Assembly (NCBI GenBank): GCA_041390125.1
Contig: JAWKQN010000002.1
Span: 248,001 to 312,000, forward strand
Length of the DNA: 64,000 nucleotides
Reading direction: 5' to 3'
Origin: Gemmatimonadota bacterium
GTDB taxonomy: Bacteria; Gemmatimonadota; Gemmatimonadetes; Longimicrobiales; Gaopeijiaceae
In this document: positions 1-8,400 of the stretch, one piece after another
How the letters are laid out: the number at the start of each line of letters is the position of its first letter
Position numbering within the stretch: the stretch's first letter is position 1
Made by a program: the position numbers and the translations under genes
Notes under the pieces: model-generated
The model's input: the letters and a program-made list of their open reading frames with translations, nothing else
The model's database searches: none
Told to the model about the DNA's origin: nothing

Positions 1-2008
1 TCCCGGCCACGCCATACGCGGCCCGCAGCTTGGCGAAGCTCACCACGCCCTCCCCGCCACCGAGGTACTGCGTGAAGTCCCACGCGCCGCTGAACTTCGG
101 ATAGGCGAAGCGCTCACCGTCCCCTCCGAACGTGGACGAACCGTCCACGCGCAGGGCGGCGGTCAGGAAGAGCTGGCCCCAGAGATCGACCGTCCCCTGG
201 GCGAAGTACCCGTCGGTGCGGATCCGCGAGTAGAACTCGTTGGGGATCCGGTCCACGGTGAAGTCGAGCTGGTCGGTGCCCAGGATCAGGTTCTGGCCGT
301 TTACCTGGTACCGCTTGAACTCGCGGTGGTTGAGGTTCTGCCCGACGGCCAGCGAGGCCGCGAAGTCGTCGTTGAAGGTCCGACGCGCAGTGGCGACCAG
401 GTTGTGGTCCACCTGGAAGTTCAGCAGGTCCGCCCGGATGAGGCGGCCGTCCGGGAAGTCGGACGAGCTCTTGGGAAAAACGGTCAGGCGCTCATCGTTC
501 GCGTAGTCGGCGCCCAGCGTGTAGTTGACCGACAGCCAGTCGGTAGGGGTGTACTCGACCTGGATGTTCCCGAACGTCCGTCCTACCTCGGTGCTGTTCG
601 TGATCTCGTTCGCCACCCAGAAGGGGTTGTCGTACCCACGGCTCTGGGCCACGGTGTTCGGGTCGGGCAGACGGTAGGAGCGGTGCAGGCCGTCGTCGGT
701 CAGATAGGGGAGGTTGTCGAAGTCGGGCGGGGTTCGCAGGGCGGCCAGCTGGATCCCGCTGATGTTGGAGCCCTGCTGGATGAGGTCTCCCGACGCGTCC
801 GAGTACTGGAAGTTGGCTCCGACCCGCAAGTCCTCCCGGAAGAGATGGCTACCGGAGAGGCGCACGGTCGTGCGCTCATAGGAGGAGTTGCCGCGGATCA
901 CGCCATCGTGGTCCAGGCGACCCAGGGACAGGTAGTAGTTGGTGGTCTCGCTCCCGCCCGACAGGCTCAGGAAGTTCTCCAGGCGATTGCCCGTCTGGTA
1001 CACCTCATCGGCGTGGTTGAAGACCGGTGTGCCGGCGGGGATCTCGCCCCCCCAGCTGACCGGGCACTGGCGCTGTGGCAACCCGTAGACGTCCTGGCAG
1101 GCGTCGTTGGTCGTACCGCCGAACGGAAGGTCGCTCATCCCCTGCCCGAAGCTTGTCTGGACCGGCACCGTCTCCGTCACCTCGTCGAAGGAGTAGGAGA
1201 CCTTGTACTGGACCTGGTTCGTGCCCGGGCGGCCCTTCTTGGTGGTGATCAGCACCACCCCGTTGGCGGCCCGGGAGCCGTAGATGGCCGCCGCCGAGGC
1301 ACCTTTCAGGATCTGGATGTCGGCGATGTCCTGTGGGTTCAGGTCCGCAGCGCGGTTCTGCTCCACCGTACCACCGGCATTCGATTCGATCGTGTTGGAC
1401 GAGTTGTCGATGGGAACTCCGTCGACGACGATCAGGGGCTGACCGTCTCCGAGAAGCGAATTGACGCCCCGGATGCGGATGTACGAGCCCGCTCCCGGAT
1501 CGCCGGCCGAGCTGGTGACCTCGACATTGGGCGCCTTACCCGCGAGCGCCTGGACGATGTTTCCCTCCTGGCTCTCCACGATCTCGTCGGCGCTCACCGT
1601 GTTGATGGAGACGCCGAGCTTCTGCCGCTCCTGGGTGGTTCCCGCGCCGGTGACGACGATCTCCTCGAGTCGCAGGGGATCCGCGCCCAGCTGGAAGTCC
1701 AGGGTCACGGTTCCGGGGGCCAGGGTTGCGCGCTGCGTCGCGGCGGCCCGCCCGATGAGGCTGGCCGTCACCACCACTTCCTGTCCCGTCACGCGCGAGG
1801 CGGGGACCAGGATCAGGTAGCGCCCCTGATTGTTGGTCAGGGACCCCAGGTTGAGATCGGCGATCTGTACGCTGGCCGCCGGCAGGGGCTCTCCTTCGGT
1901 GGTCGTGACCACGCCGGTGACGGTGGTCGGTTGCTGGGCCGCCGACGCGGCCGGTAGAAGTACGAGGGAAGCAAGGATCGAAAGCGAACAAGTCAGTCGT
2001 CTATACAT
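1..2008 (-). CDS. SusC/RagA family TonB-linked outer membrane receptor (3' end outside window)
   Basis: TonB-dependent outer-membrane receptor that would import a glycan, peptide or similar ligand with energy from TonB. The 669 visible codons begin at an ATG preceded by GGAGGAAC. A signal peptide (about residues 1-24, ending SAAQ) is followed by a carboxypeptidase-regulatory-like beta sandwich (about 27-110), the TonB-box-like stretch EEIVVTGAG, and a plug domain with IRIRGVNS, IVVDGVPID and the SusC signature GASAAAIYGSRAANGV. The barrel then runs off the window edge; family members are usually about 1000 residues, so roughly a third is missing. A SusD partner would be expected beyond base 1. 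Family assignment is secure; the ligand is unknown. Confidence 0.95.
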   Translation of the reverse strand, partial: MYRRLTCSLSILASLVLLPAASAAQQPTTVTGVVTTTEGEPLPAASVQIADLNLGSLTNNQGRYLILVPASRVTGQEVVVTASLIGRAAATQRATLAPGTVTLDFQLGADPLRLEEIVVTGAGTTQERQKLGVSINTVSADEIVESQEGNIVQALAGKAPNVEVTSSAGDPGAGSYIRIRGVNSLLGDGQPLIVVDGVPIDNSSNTIESNAGGTVEQNRAADLNPQDIADIQILKGASAAAIYGSRAANGVVLITTKKGRPGTNQVQYKVSYSFDEVTETVPVQTSFGQGMSDLPFGGTTNDACQDVYGLPQRQCPVSWGGEIPAGTPVFNHADEVYQTGNRLENFLSLSGGSETTNYYLSLGRLDHDGVIRGNSSYERTTVRLSGSHLFREDLRVGANFQYSDASGDLIQQGSNISGIQLAALRTPPDFDNLPYLTDDGLHRSYRLPDPNTVAQSRGYDNPFWVANEITNSTEVGRTFGNIQVEYTPTDWLSVNYTLGADYANDERLTVFPKSSSDFPDGRLIRADLLNFQVDHNLVATARRTFNDDFAASLAVGQNLNHREFKRYQVNGQNLILGTDQLDFTVDRIPNEFYSRIRTDGYFAQGTVDLWGQLFLTAALRVDGSSTFGGDGERFAYPKFSGAWDFTQYLGGGEGVVSFAKLRAAYGVAG

Positions 2009-2305
2009 CGTTCCTCCAGCCCGCCGACGTCGGACGGCGGTCTCGGGCGGGCTCCGGGTGGGTGAGGGTCTGCGTCCCTGGGGGCAAACGTCGTTCCCAC
2101 CTGCGTTGCCCGTACGTCGGAGGTCGGCGATCGCGCCGTTGCCGATGGTTTTGCCGTTCGGGGGTGGTGTGGCGTCGAAGATGGCACCGTGGTGTCGTGT
2201 TTCAACGCCGACGGCGCCGCATGACGAGGGGGCGTGTTTCACCGAAGTCGCGCCTGAACGGTTGGCGTTCCGTACCTGGACCCCGGCGGACCGGGGCGCG
2301 GCCTC

Positions 2306-2353
2306 CCGACGACGCGCAGGGGCAGCGCGCCGACGACGCGCAGGGATAGCGCG
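2306..2353. repeat. 24-bp tandem duplication, two copies
   Basis: Copies at 2306-2329 and 2330-2353 share the core CCGACGACGCGCAGGG and differ at two positions near the end (GC versus AT before AGCGCG). They abut directly with no spacer. Confidence 0.85.
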
Positions 2354-2396
2354 CCTCCGATCGCGGCCGCATCCCTCCTATCCGAACGACACAGAG

Positions 2397-2490
2397 GCAC
2401 GGTACGCGTTGTGCCCACTCCGTCCTGCGCGAGACGCCAGATCCCGCGAGGTACGCCACGAAGGCACGAAGCACGGTACGCGATGTGCCC
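2397..2490. promoter_or_regulatory. Pair of near-identical 20-bp direct repeats upstream of the DoxX gene
   Basis: The 20-mer at 2397-2416 (GCACGGTACGCGTTGTGCCC) recurs at 2471-2490 with one T to A change. Each copy has imperfect dyad character (GCAC at one end, GTGC at the other). The second copy lies about 50 bp before the DoxX start. This could be a repressor or activator binding pair; no function is proven. Confidence 0.35.
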
Positions 2491-2538
2491 CATCCGGGTG
2501 GTGACGGCTGATCTCTCCTCCACCACGCCGGAGGCACC

Positions 2539-3045
2539 ATGTCGACCCGAGCGTTCTCGAGACCCTGGGCTCCGCTCCCACTACGCGTGATGCTGGGCGC
2601 CGGCCTCCTCTATCACGGGGTCCCGAAGCTCTTCTCCGCCGAAGGTCACGTCGCGTTCGTCGGCATGCTCGCGGGTCTGGGCGTTCCCGCTCCCGACCTC
2701 AGCGCGTGGGTGATCGGTGCGGTGGAGACCTTCGGGGGCGTCAGCCTGTTGTTGGGAGGGCTGGTAGGGCTGTTCGCGACCCTCAACATCCTGGTGCAGC
2801 TGGCGGCGATGTTCCTGGTTCACCTGCCTCACGGCTTCAACTTCTTGAACATCACGGGGATGACGGAGGCCGGCCCCCAGTTCGGTATGCCGGGCTACGA
2901 AGTGAACCTTCTCTATGTCGCGGGCCTCCTCACGTTGGTGCTCGGTGGCCCCGGGGCGCTGGCCCTGGACCGGACGCGGTCCCCGGCGGCGGGCGAACCG
3001 TCCCCCGCCCGGACCCCGCGTCCCGACCCGGTCGGTGCCCGATGA
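2539..3045 (+). CDS. DoxX family membrane protein
   Basis: Small integral membrane protein of the DoxX/SURF4 type, 168 residues, with about four hydrophobic segments (near 15-35, 55-75, 78-95, 125-145). The LPLRVMLGAGLLYHGVPKLF opening, an amphipathic start followed by a short helix and a conserved His-Gly, is typical of DoxX. The C-terminal 25 residues are Pro/Arg-rich and probably cytoplasmic. The ATG sits behind GGAGGCACC, a good ribosome-binding site. Homologues are linked to redox or thiosulfate metabolism, but the biochemical role of this branch is not established. A second DoxX-type gene follows 96 bp downstream. Confidence 0.85.
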   Translation: MSTRAFSRPWAPLPLRVMLGAGLLYHGVPKLFSAEGHVAFVGMLAGLGVPAPDLSAWVIGAVETFGGVSLLLGGLVGLFATLNILVQLAAMFLVHLPHGFNFLNITGMTEAGPQFGMPGYEVNLLYVAGLLTLVLGGPGALALDRTRSPAAGEPSPARTPRPDPVGAR

Positions 3046-3141
3046 TCGCGTTCCACGAGGGTCCGAGCTTGCCGACCCCGTCCGGCCACCGGGGGTCGGC
3101 ATGCGGGGACGCCACGGCGACCCACATGCACGGGGGCCGGC

Positions 3142-3528
3142 GTGGTCCTTGATCCGACGCTCCTGAGCGGGCTGGCCCTGTTCCTTCTCCGCCTGGCGCT
3201 GGCCTTGCTCTTCGGGAGCAGCGGCTGGTCCCACCTCAGCAAGCCACGGGAGCGGGCCGAAAGCGTGGGCCTTCCCGTCGCGGCCACCGCGCTGCTGGGG
3301 GCCATCGAGCTCGGGGCGGCCGTGTTGCTCGTGCTGGGACTGTGGGTCCGGTGGGCCGCGCTGTTGCTCATCGGCGTGATGCTCGGCGCGATCTACAAGA
3401 AGGTCTTCGTCTGGAAGACGGGCTTCTGGGGCGACGAGAGCCAGGGCTGGTTCTACGAGGTCCTGTATCTCATCTGCAATCTCGTGCTGCTGTCCATCGG
3501 AGGGGGCGCCTGGGTGCTCTTCGGATGA
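3142..3528 (+). CDS. DoxX-like membrane protein
   Basis: A 128-residue protein with four predicted membrane segments (about 8-25, 45-65, 70-85, 105-125) and the DoxX-like motif FLLRLALALLFGSSGWSHL near the N-terminus. It has diverged strongly from the DoxX gene just upstream, so the pair may be a heteromeric membrane complex or an old tandem duplication. The conserved KVFVWKTGFWG loop between helices 3 and 4 is typical of DoxX proteins. It starts at GTG; the upstream GGGGG run is only a weak ribosome-binding site, so the exact start is uncertain. Confidence 0.8.
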   Translation: MVLDPTLLSGLALFLLRLALALLFGSSGWSHLSKPRERAESVGLPVAATALLGAIELGAAVLLVLGLWVRWAALLLIGVMLGAIYKKVFVWKTGFWGDESQGWFYEVLYLICNLVLLSIGGGAWVLFG

Positions 3529-3571
3529 GGGATGGCTCTGCCACCCGCTGCCCGGCCCCCGACCCGGATCC

Positions 3572-3692
3572 GCGACAATCCCCGGGGCGACGATCCCCGG
3601 AGCGACGATCCCCGGGGCGACGATCCCCGGAGCGACGATCCTCGGGGCGACGATCCCCCGGAGCGACGATCCCGGGGCGACGATCCCTCGGG
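3572..3692. repeat. 15-bp minisatellite, about eight copies
   Basis: Tandem units of consensus GCGACGATCCCCGG(A/G) start at 3572, 3587, 3602, 3617, 3632, 3647, 3663 and 3677, followed by a decayed ninth copy. The last base alternates G/A through the first copies, which implies expansion as a 30-bp dimer. Units 6, 7 and 8 are 16, 14 and 16 bp, so the array is not held in one reading frame and is unlikely to be coding. Confidence 0.95.
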
Positions 3693-3795
3693 TCCGCGAC
3701 CATCCCCGCTCTCCCTGATCGCGCCTTGATCGCGAGGCGCGTGCGCCCACCCCGACCCTGTCGAGTGAACGTTCTTGAACCTGGAGGTGCCGAAG

Positions 3796-4164
3796 ATGAC
3801 CGTTGACCCTTCCGAGACCGACCGTGGCGACATCAAGCGCCCCACGCCGGAGGTGGAGCATTCGCCCGAGGTGCAGCAGGCGATCGACCGGATACGGTCG
3901 GAGGGCTGGACCGCCTCACCCCTCGTCTTCCACGGAGACGAGGTGCGGGGCGACCTGAGCGCCTACGAGGCGGCGCGGTTCCTCGGCATGGAGGACGAGG
4001 TGCCCAGGCGCTCGCTGGCCGATGTCTTCCGCGAAGCGGGGGTGGACTTCGAGCAGGTGTCCTCCCGCCTCGGATCGGGAGCCGGCGCGTCGGACCAGCG
4101 GGGGATGTTCGAGGACTACCTGCGGGAGCTACCCCGCCACGTGCGGGACAAGTACGGGATCTGA
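3796..4164 (+). CDS. Hypothetical acidic protein, 122 aa
   Basis: I do not recognise this gene. The ATG at 3796 is preferred over an upstream TTG because GGAGG lies 8 bases before it. The product is soluble, acidic and without signal or membrane segments. Its middle (about residues 25-75) alternates charged and hydrophobic residues, with SEGWTASPLVFHGDEVRGDL and AYEAARFLGM suggesting a small alpha/beta fold; the C-terminus YLRELPRHVRDKYGI is strongly amphipathic. It follows the minisatellite and precedes a convergent channel gene. Composition and codon use match the neighbourhood, so it looks native. Confidence 0.6.
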   Translation: MTVDPSETDRGDIKRPTPEVEHSPEVQQAIDRIRSEGWTASPLVFHGDEVRGDLSAYEAARFLGMEDEVPRRSLADVFREAGVDFEQVSSRLGSGAGASDQRGMFEDYLRELPRHVRDKYGI

Positions 4165-4172
4165 CCCAGGGG

Positions 4173-4222
4173 GCGCCCGGGCTCGTCCGTCGTCGACGCG
4201 CCCGGGCTCGTCCATCGTCGAC
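4173..4222. repeat. 25-bp tandem duplication, two copies
   Basis: Copies at 4173-4197 and 4198-4222, core GCGCCCGGGCTCGTCC, differ at a single base (G/A). They lie immediately after the stop codon of the 122-aa gene, between convergent genes. Each unit contains the palindrome GCCCGGGC, so the DNA could form alternative hairpins. Confidence 0.9.
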
Positions 4223-4337
4223 GCGGCCGGACACCTCGGCAGCCCCGGAGGGCATCCCCCACGTCCCACTTGGCGTGTACACCCGATCCCGTATCGGGGC
4301 CGGTCGGCCTTCCGTCACCTGCGGAGCCGTAGGGGCT

Positions 4338-5192
4338 TCAGCGGCTCTTCACGGCATGGCCGTACTTGATGATGGCCACGAACAGGGTGCCACCGACCGT
4401 ATTGCCGAGGGTCGCCCACAGCAGGAACCCGCCATACTGGCTCCAGGTCAGGGCGGGATCCACGAGGACTCCGGCGACCACCTCCACCGTGCCTACGATG
4501 CAATGATGGAGGCCGGCGAGGCCGATGCCCGTCGTGATCATCCAGACGATGACGATGCGGCTCATCGTGTCCTTGGCAGACGCGAGCAGCCACGAGAGAA
4601 GCCCCATCAGCCACCCGGCGAGGACTCCACTCGCGAAGGTGACCCCGCCGTCCGGGCGGAGCAGATGCTCCGCGATCATCCCGAACGCACGGGTTTCGGC
4701 CACGCCCAGCCGGGAGCCGACCTGCGTGGCGATGATCGCCGCCACGACGCCGCCAGCCAGGTTCGACGCGTAGACGAGCCCCCACAGCCGACCCAGCTGC
4801 CCCACCGTAGCCCGCCGGTTGAGCACGGGAAACACGGCGAGCGTGGTGTGTTCGGTGAACAGCTCCGAGCGGCCCAGGATGACGAGGATGAATCCGAAGG
4901 AGTACAGGTTGGCCGCAAAGATACGCACGCCGACGTCGGAGAAGTCGGCGCCGAACATGCTGAACGCGATGGCCATGAAGAAGACGCTGAACCCCACGTC
5001 CAGCCCGGCCGAGAAGCCGGACAGGATCAGGCCTCCCGTCGGACGCTCCAACTCGTGGACCGCCGTCCAGATCTGTTCCGCCAGGATCTCGCCGTACGTG
5101 CTGGGTTGATCGGAGCCGCTGTGCGACTCCTGGAGATCCTCGGCGCTCGGCTCCTGCGACGATGGGGCCGACGGGCTCCGGTCAGCCGTCAC
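4338..5192 (-). CDS. Formate/nitrite transporter (FNT) family channel
   Basis: Inner-membrane channel of the FNT fold, which moves small monovalent anions such as formate, nitrite or hydrosulfide. About 284 residues with six hydrophobic segments. Recognisable stretches are GGLILSGFSAGLDVGFSVFF in the first helix, the NLYSFGFILVILGRSELFTEH segment, which corresponds to the conserved Leu-loop region, and LGNTVGGTLFVAIIKYGH at the end. The GTG start at 5192 overlaps the end of the upstream small gene by 11 bases, implying translational coupling; a longer frame to 5279 gives a non-homologous N-terminus. The N-terminal 40 residues are hydrophilic. Substrate unknown. Confidence 0.88.
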   Translation of the reverse strand: MTADRSPSAPSSQEPSAEDLQESHSGSDQPSTYGEILAEQIWTAVHELERPTGGLILSGFSAGLDVGFSVFFMAIAFSMFGADFSDVGVRIFAANLYSFGFILVILGRSELFTEHTTLAVFPVLNRRATVGQLGRLWGLVYASNLAGGVVAAIIATQVGSRLGVAETRAFGMIAEHLLRPDGGVTFASGVLAGWLMGLLSWLLASAKDTMSRIVIVWMITTGIGLAGLHHCIVGTVEVVAGVLVDPALTWSQYGGFLLWATLGNTVGGTLFVAIIKYGHAVKSR

Positions 5193-5511
5193 GACGGTGG
5201 ACCACGTCGTCCACGCGTGCACGCACCTCGTCCGCGGCACCGACGAAGTGATGCGAGCGGATCCGCACCCCCTCGTCATCGCGGCTCAGGGAGAAGAGCA
5301 GGATCGAGTGGTGTCCCGTGTCGTCGTGCACCTCCAGGTACGCGTAGTCGCGGTCGGGCTCGGCCCCCGCGCTCGTGCTGAAGGCCCGCCCGGAGCGTAC
5401 CCGCTCCACCAGACCATCCAACCACTCTTGGATCCGCTCCGCCCCGTGGGGTGCGCGCTCGGGGTCCACACCGGCTGCTTCGTTCATGCCCTTCGGTTCC
5501 GTCGGCTCCAT
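5182..5511 (-). CDS. Hypothetical protein, 109 aa, coupled to FNT channel
   Basis: I do not recognise a family. The predicted product is soluble, acidic and lacks a signal. Its core (residues 55-95) has the pattern DYAYLEVHDDTGHHSILLFS followed by a second strand-rich block, RIRSHHFVGAADEVRARVDD, with several His/Asp residues. The start at 5511 is an ATG with CGGGAG upstream; an internal Met at residue 9 is a possible alternative. Because its stop overlaps the start of the FNT channel, it is probably a cytoplasmic accessory of that channel or at least co-expressed with it. Confidence 0.6.
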   Translation of the reverse strand: MEPTEPKGMNEAAGVDPERAPHGAERIQEWLDGLVERVRSGRAFSTSAGAEPDRDYAYLEVHDDTGHHSILLFSLSRDDEGVRIRSHHFVGAADEVRARVDDVVHRRDG

Positions 5512-5774
5512 CGGCGTCTCCCGGGACGTCGGTGTTCGGCCACACGCCCGGACGGGCGCAACCGTTCCCGGATCAGCAGGAAGCGCTCCACGCCGGTCCG
5601 CGCGCGCTCGGACGCGCGCACAGGCCGACGAGCCCTCGCGAGCCCTTGCAGGAGGGCGCATCGGGTCCGTGGGGCGCGAGCCTGCCCCCCGCGGCCGGGT
5701 CGCGTACGATCGGGTCGAGATTGTTTCGCACGGGATGCCGGTGCACCGTCCGCCACCGGATCGGCATCCGTCGC

Positions 5775-6593
5775 TCAGCCCAGCGCCAGGTCCATGCACA
5801 TCATGACGGCGAAGCCCGACAGGGCCCCCGCGGTCGCCGCATCCGGGTGTCCGTGCGCGTGCGATTCGGGGATGAGCTCTTCCACGACCACGTAGATCAT
5901 CGCGCCCGCGGCGAACGCCAGCGCGTAGGGGAGGACCGGGCGGAAGGTCAGCACGGCTGCGGCGCCCCCCACGGCCGCGATCGGCTCCACGAGGGCGGAG
6001 GCCTGCCCGTACAGGAAGGCCCTTCCCCGCCCCATGCCCTCCCCGCGCAAGGGCAGCGCGACGGCCATCCCTTCCGGGAGGTTCTGCAGACCGATCCCCA
6101 CGGTCAGGGCCACGGCCGCCGCCAGCGTGGTGCCTGCACCGCCGCCCTGGAGGGCGGCCCCACCGAAGGCCACACCCAAGGCGAGCCCTTCGGGGATGTT
6201 GTGCAGTGTGATCGCCGCCACCAGCAGCGTGGAGCGTTGCCAGGCGGTTCGCGGTCCCTCTGCGCGCTCCACCGGCAGGCTCGGATGGAGGTGGGGGAGC
6301 ACGCGGTCCAGGACGGCGAGGAAGCCGCCGCCGAGAAGGAACCCGACGGTGACGGGAAACCATGCGGATCCGCCGGCGGCGCGCGCCTGCTCCACCGCAG
6401 GGAGCAGCAACGAGAAGAAGCTGGCCGCGATCATCACGCCCGCGGCGAACCCGAGGAGGACGTCCAGGATCCGCCGCCCCGGATCGCGCGCGAGGACCAC
6501 GGCCAGGGCGCCCACGGCCGTCACCGCCCAGGTGAACGTGCCGGCCAGGAGCGCCTGCACCACCGGAGAGCGGTCGAGGAACAGCGCCGTCAT
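5775..6593 (-). CDS. ZIP family metal transporter
   Basis: Divalent-metal (zinc, iron or manganese) importer of the ZIP fold, 272 residues with about eight membrane helices. Helix 4 carries the diagnostic HNIPEGLALGVAFGG and helix 5 the matching NLPEGMAVALPL, whose His, Asn and Glu residues form the binuclear metal site. A His-rich loop, VLPHLHPSLP, sits between helices 3 and 4 as in many ZIPs, and SHAHGHPD lies near the C-terminus. It is read in the same direction as the 109-aa and FNT genes but separated by 263 bp, so an independent promoter is likely. Confidence 0.93.
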   Translation of the reverse strand: MTALFLDRSPVVQALLAGTFTWAVTAVGALAVVLARDPGRRILDVLLGFAAGVMIAASFFSLLLPAVEQARAAGGSAWFPVTVGFLLGGGFLAVLDRVLPHLHPSLPVERAEGPRTAWQRSTLLVAAITLHNIPEGLALGVAFGGAALQGGGAGTTLAAAVALTVGIGLQNLPEGMAVALPLRGEGMGRGRAFLYGQASALVEPIAAVGGAAAVLTFRPVLPYALAFAAGAMIYVVVEELIPESHAHGHPDAATAGALSGFAVMMCMDLALG

Positions 6594-6630
6594 GCCCGGC
6601 CCGCGGCACGCGGTGGCGTCTGCTCGCGCG

Positions 6631-8070
6631 TCATCGGATGAAGCGGTCCCAGGTGCCGTAGCGGTCGAGGACCGGACCGCGCGGCAGCGCAGCGCCCGCT
6701 GCGGTGACTGCGATCAGCGTACCGACGAGCGCGAAGCCCAGTGGAGCGTCCACCACCCACGCGGCCACGGCCACGCTCCCACCCAGCAGGACGGCGAGCA
6801 TGCGGGCGCTGCGCAGCACCTCCGCCATGGCGATGACGGCCACGACCAGCAGGAGCGCGCCTCCGAGGTGGAACACATCCGCCGCCGTGCCTCCGACGCC
6901 TTGGAGTCCAGGGAGCACCATCAACGCCAGGCCCCCGAGCGCGGTGAGCAGGAGCGGCACCGGTGCGCTGAACCCCCGCACCGAGGCGCGCAGGACCACC
7001 CCGGGCCTCTCCGGTAGCTCGACCAGCTCGATGCCACCCTCGTCTTCCTCCGCGGCGGAAGGGTCGCCGCCCTTCCAGAACACGGACCAGGTGCCTTCGC
7101 CGCGGTCCCGGGCCCGCGTCACGTGTTGGAGCATGGCAACCACCTCGTCCACCTCCAGGGGGATCATGGGAAGCATGATGGCCGCCGCCGCCAGGCAGAG
7201 CGTGCACCAGGCCCCGACCACGAGCGGCTGGGAGATCACCAGAACGATGTGCACCAGGCCGAGCGGGATCACGAGCACACCGAACAGAGCGACCATCCAG
7301 GGCATCGTACGCCAGCGGCTCACTCCACCCATGAAGCCCATCAGGAACTCGAACGTGTAGGCCAGCGTGCCCAGGCCGGCGTCGGAGATGGGCAGGGAGT
7401 GCGACATGGCCGAGTCCAACACGCGGCGGCTGCCTTCACCGAAGAACGGATCCCAGATGCCGGGAGCGTAGCCCAGCTGGTACATGGCCAAGGCCCGCGA
7501 GGCCAGGTACCCGAGGAACCCCGTGGCGATCATGATCCAGCGCTGCGGCCACGACGACGGATTGTACGTCCAACCGGGAGGCCGGGCCCCGCCCATGCGC
7601 ATGAACAACGTCATGTTGGGCATGCGCGGGATGAGGATGGTCAAGGCGATGACCCACATCCCCACGAGGGTGTCGTTCAGGTAGGCTGCGGAGGTCGGAG
7701 CCCAGAACAGGAGCGGCGCTGCGTTCAGCCATGCGCCCACACCGCAGGCGAGCCACCCGCTGATGGGCCGATCCGGGCGAAGGCGACGCCATCCCAACCC
7801 CACGAGTAGCACCCCCGACAGGACGTCGCTCCAGGTCATCAGGCTGGCGCGCAGGGCGGTGTGCGTCCCATCCGAGAACCACACGCCACGACCGCCGCTC
7901 GGCTCGACCCACAACGCCGGATTCAGGTGACCGAACGTCACCGGGGCGAGCATCATCCAGATCCCCAGCAGGATCAGTGTCCACGGGATCCACAGCGTGG
8001 CCCGGTGCTGCTCGCGCAGATGCTCGTACCGGGATGCGGAGTACGGCGGCGTGGGGTTCATGTCAGCCAT
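6631..8070 (-). CDS. SPW-repeat / vitamin K epoxide reductase (VKOR)-like membrane fusion
   Basis: A 479-residue integral membrane protein. The N-terminal 130 residues contain SPW-type helix pairs (LWIPWTLILLGIWMMLAPV). The central part ends with VVGAWCTLCLAAAAIML, a membrane-embedded CxxC matching the redox active site of VKOR proteins, which oxidise DsbA-type partners and pass electrons to quinone. The C-terminal third holds further helices, again SPW-like. Only one other cysteine (WLACGVG) is present, so the loop cysteine pair of canonical VKOR appears to be absent. Start chosen at MADMN; the Shine-Dalgarno is weak and the internal Met at 8061 is an alternative. It stands divergent from the lipoprotein gene at 8401. 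Confidence 0.82.
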   Translation of the reverse strand: MADMNPTPPYSASRYEHLREQHRATLWIPWTLILLGIWMMLAPVTFGHLNPALWVEPSGGRGVWFSDGTHTALRASLMTWSDVLSGVLLVGLGWRRLRPDRPISGWLACGVGAWLNAAPLLFWAPTSAAYLNDTLVGMWVIALTILIPRMPNMTLFMRMGGARPPGWTYNPSSWPQRWIMIATGFLGYLASRALAMYQLGYAPGIWDPFFGEGSRRVLDSAMSHSLPISDAGLGTLAYTFEFLMGFMGGVSRWRTMPWMVALFGVLVIPLGLVHIVLVISQPLVVGAWCTLCLAAAAIMLPMIPLEVDEVVAMLQHVTRARDRGEGTWSVFWKGGDPSAAEEDEGGIELVELPERPGVVLRASVRGFSAPVPLLLTALGGLALMVLPGLQGVGGTAADVFHLGGALLLVVAVIAMAEVLRSARMLAVLLGGSVAVAAWVVDAPLGFALVGTLIAVTAAGAALPRGPVLDRYGTWDRFIR

Positions 8071-8400
8071 GGAGGCGGACGGGACTCTGGCGCATGGAGC
8101 ATCCTCCGGACGGGGATCGAGCCGCGGAAGCGGGAAACCCGGGATGCCGGACGCTGCGCGCAAGAAGCACTCCGCGCCCGGCCAACCCCGGTGCGCCGCC
8201 GCGCTCGCCATCCTGCTTCGCGATTGTTTCGGCCACCGGCCTCGTGCACGATCCGGAGTCGTGTGCGGGTCGGTTCCGGGGGTCCAGAGCGGGAGGGAGA
8301 GAGCCACAGGGCTACGCATGTCCGGCACGGGCCCTGCCGCCATCGACCGCAGCACGGTGCCACCCTTCTGCCTGTCGCCGGTCCCCCGAAGGAGCCTCGA
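8071..8400. other. 330-bp divergent promoter region
   Basis: No convincing gene. The segment separates the minus-strand VKOR fusion from the plus-strand lipoprotein and must contain promoters for both. I see no clear inverted repeat or consensus promoter in it. Confidence 0.5.

Larger units (their letters stand above)
2009..2538. other. 530-bp intergenic region between divergent receptor and DoxX genes
   Basis: No convincing gene. The gap separates two divergently read genes and should hold both promoters. It contains a 24-bp tandem duplication and a pair of near-identical 20-mers, listed separately. Open frames here are low-complexity Arg/Ala/Gly translations of GC-rich DNA without homology that I recognise. 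Confidence 0.6.

Noticed and set aside
326..1957. 543-codon open frame on the plus strand opposite the receptor gene
   Set aside because: The minus strand encodes a clear SusC/RagA protein; the plus-strand translation is low-complexity antisense sequence.
3572..3692. CRISPR array
   Set aside because: Repeats are contiguous with no spacers and only 15 bp long; no cas genes.
3532..3729. Small protein of repeating DDPRG/DDPRS units
   Set aside because: It is a translation of the 15-bp minisatellite; units of 14 and 16 bp break the period and there is no ribosome-binding site.
5512..5774. Possible 90-codon minus-strand gene between the 109-aa and ZIP genes
   Set aside because: Arg/Ala/Gly-rich translation without domain, and no good start; more likely a promoter region.
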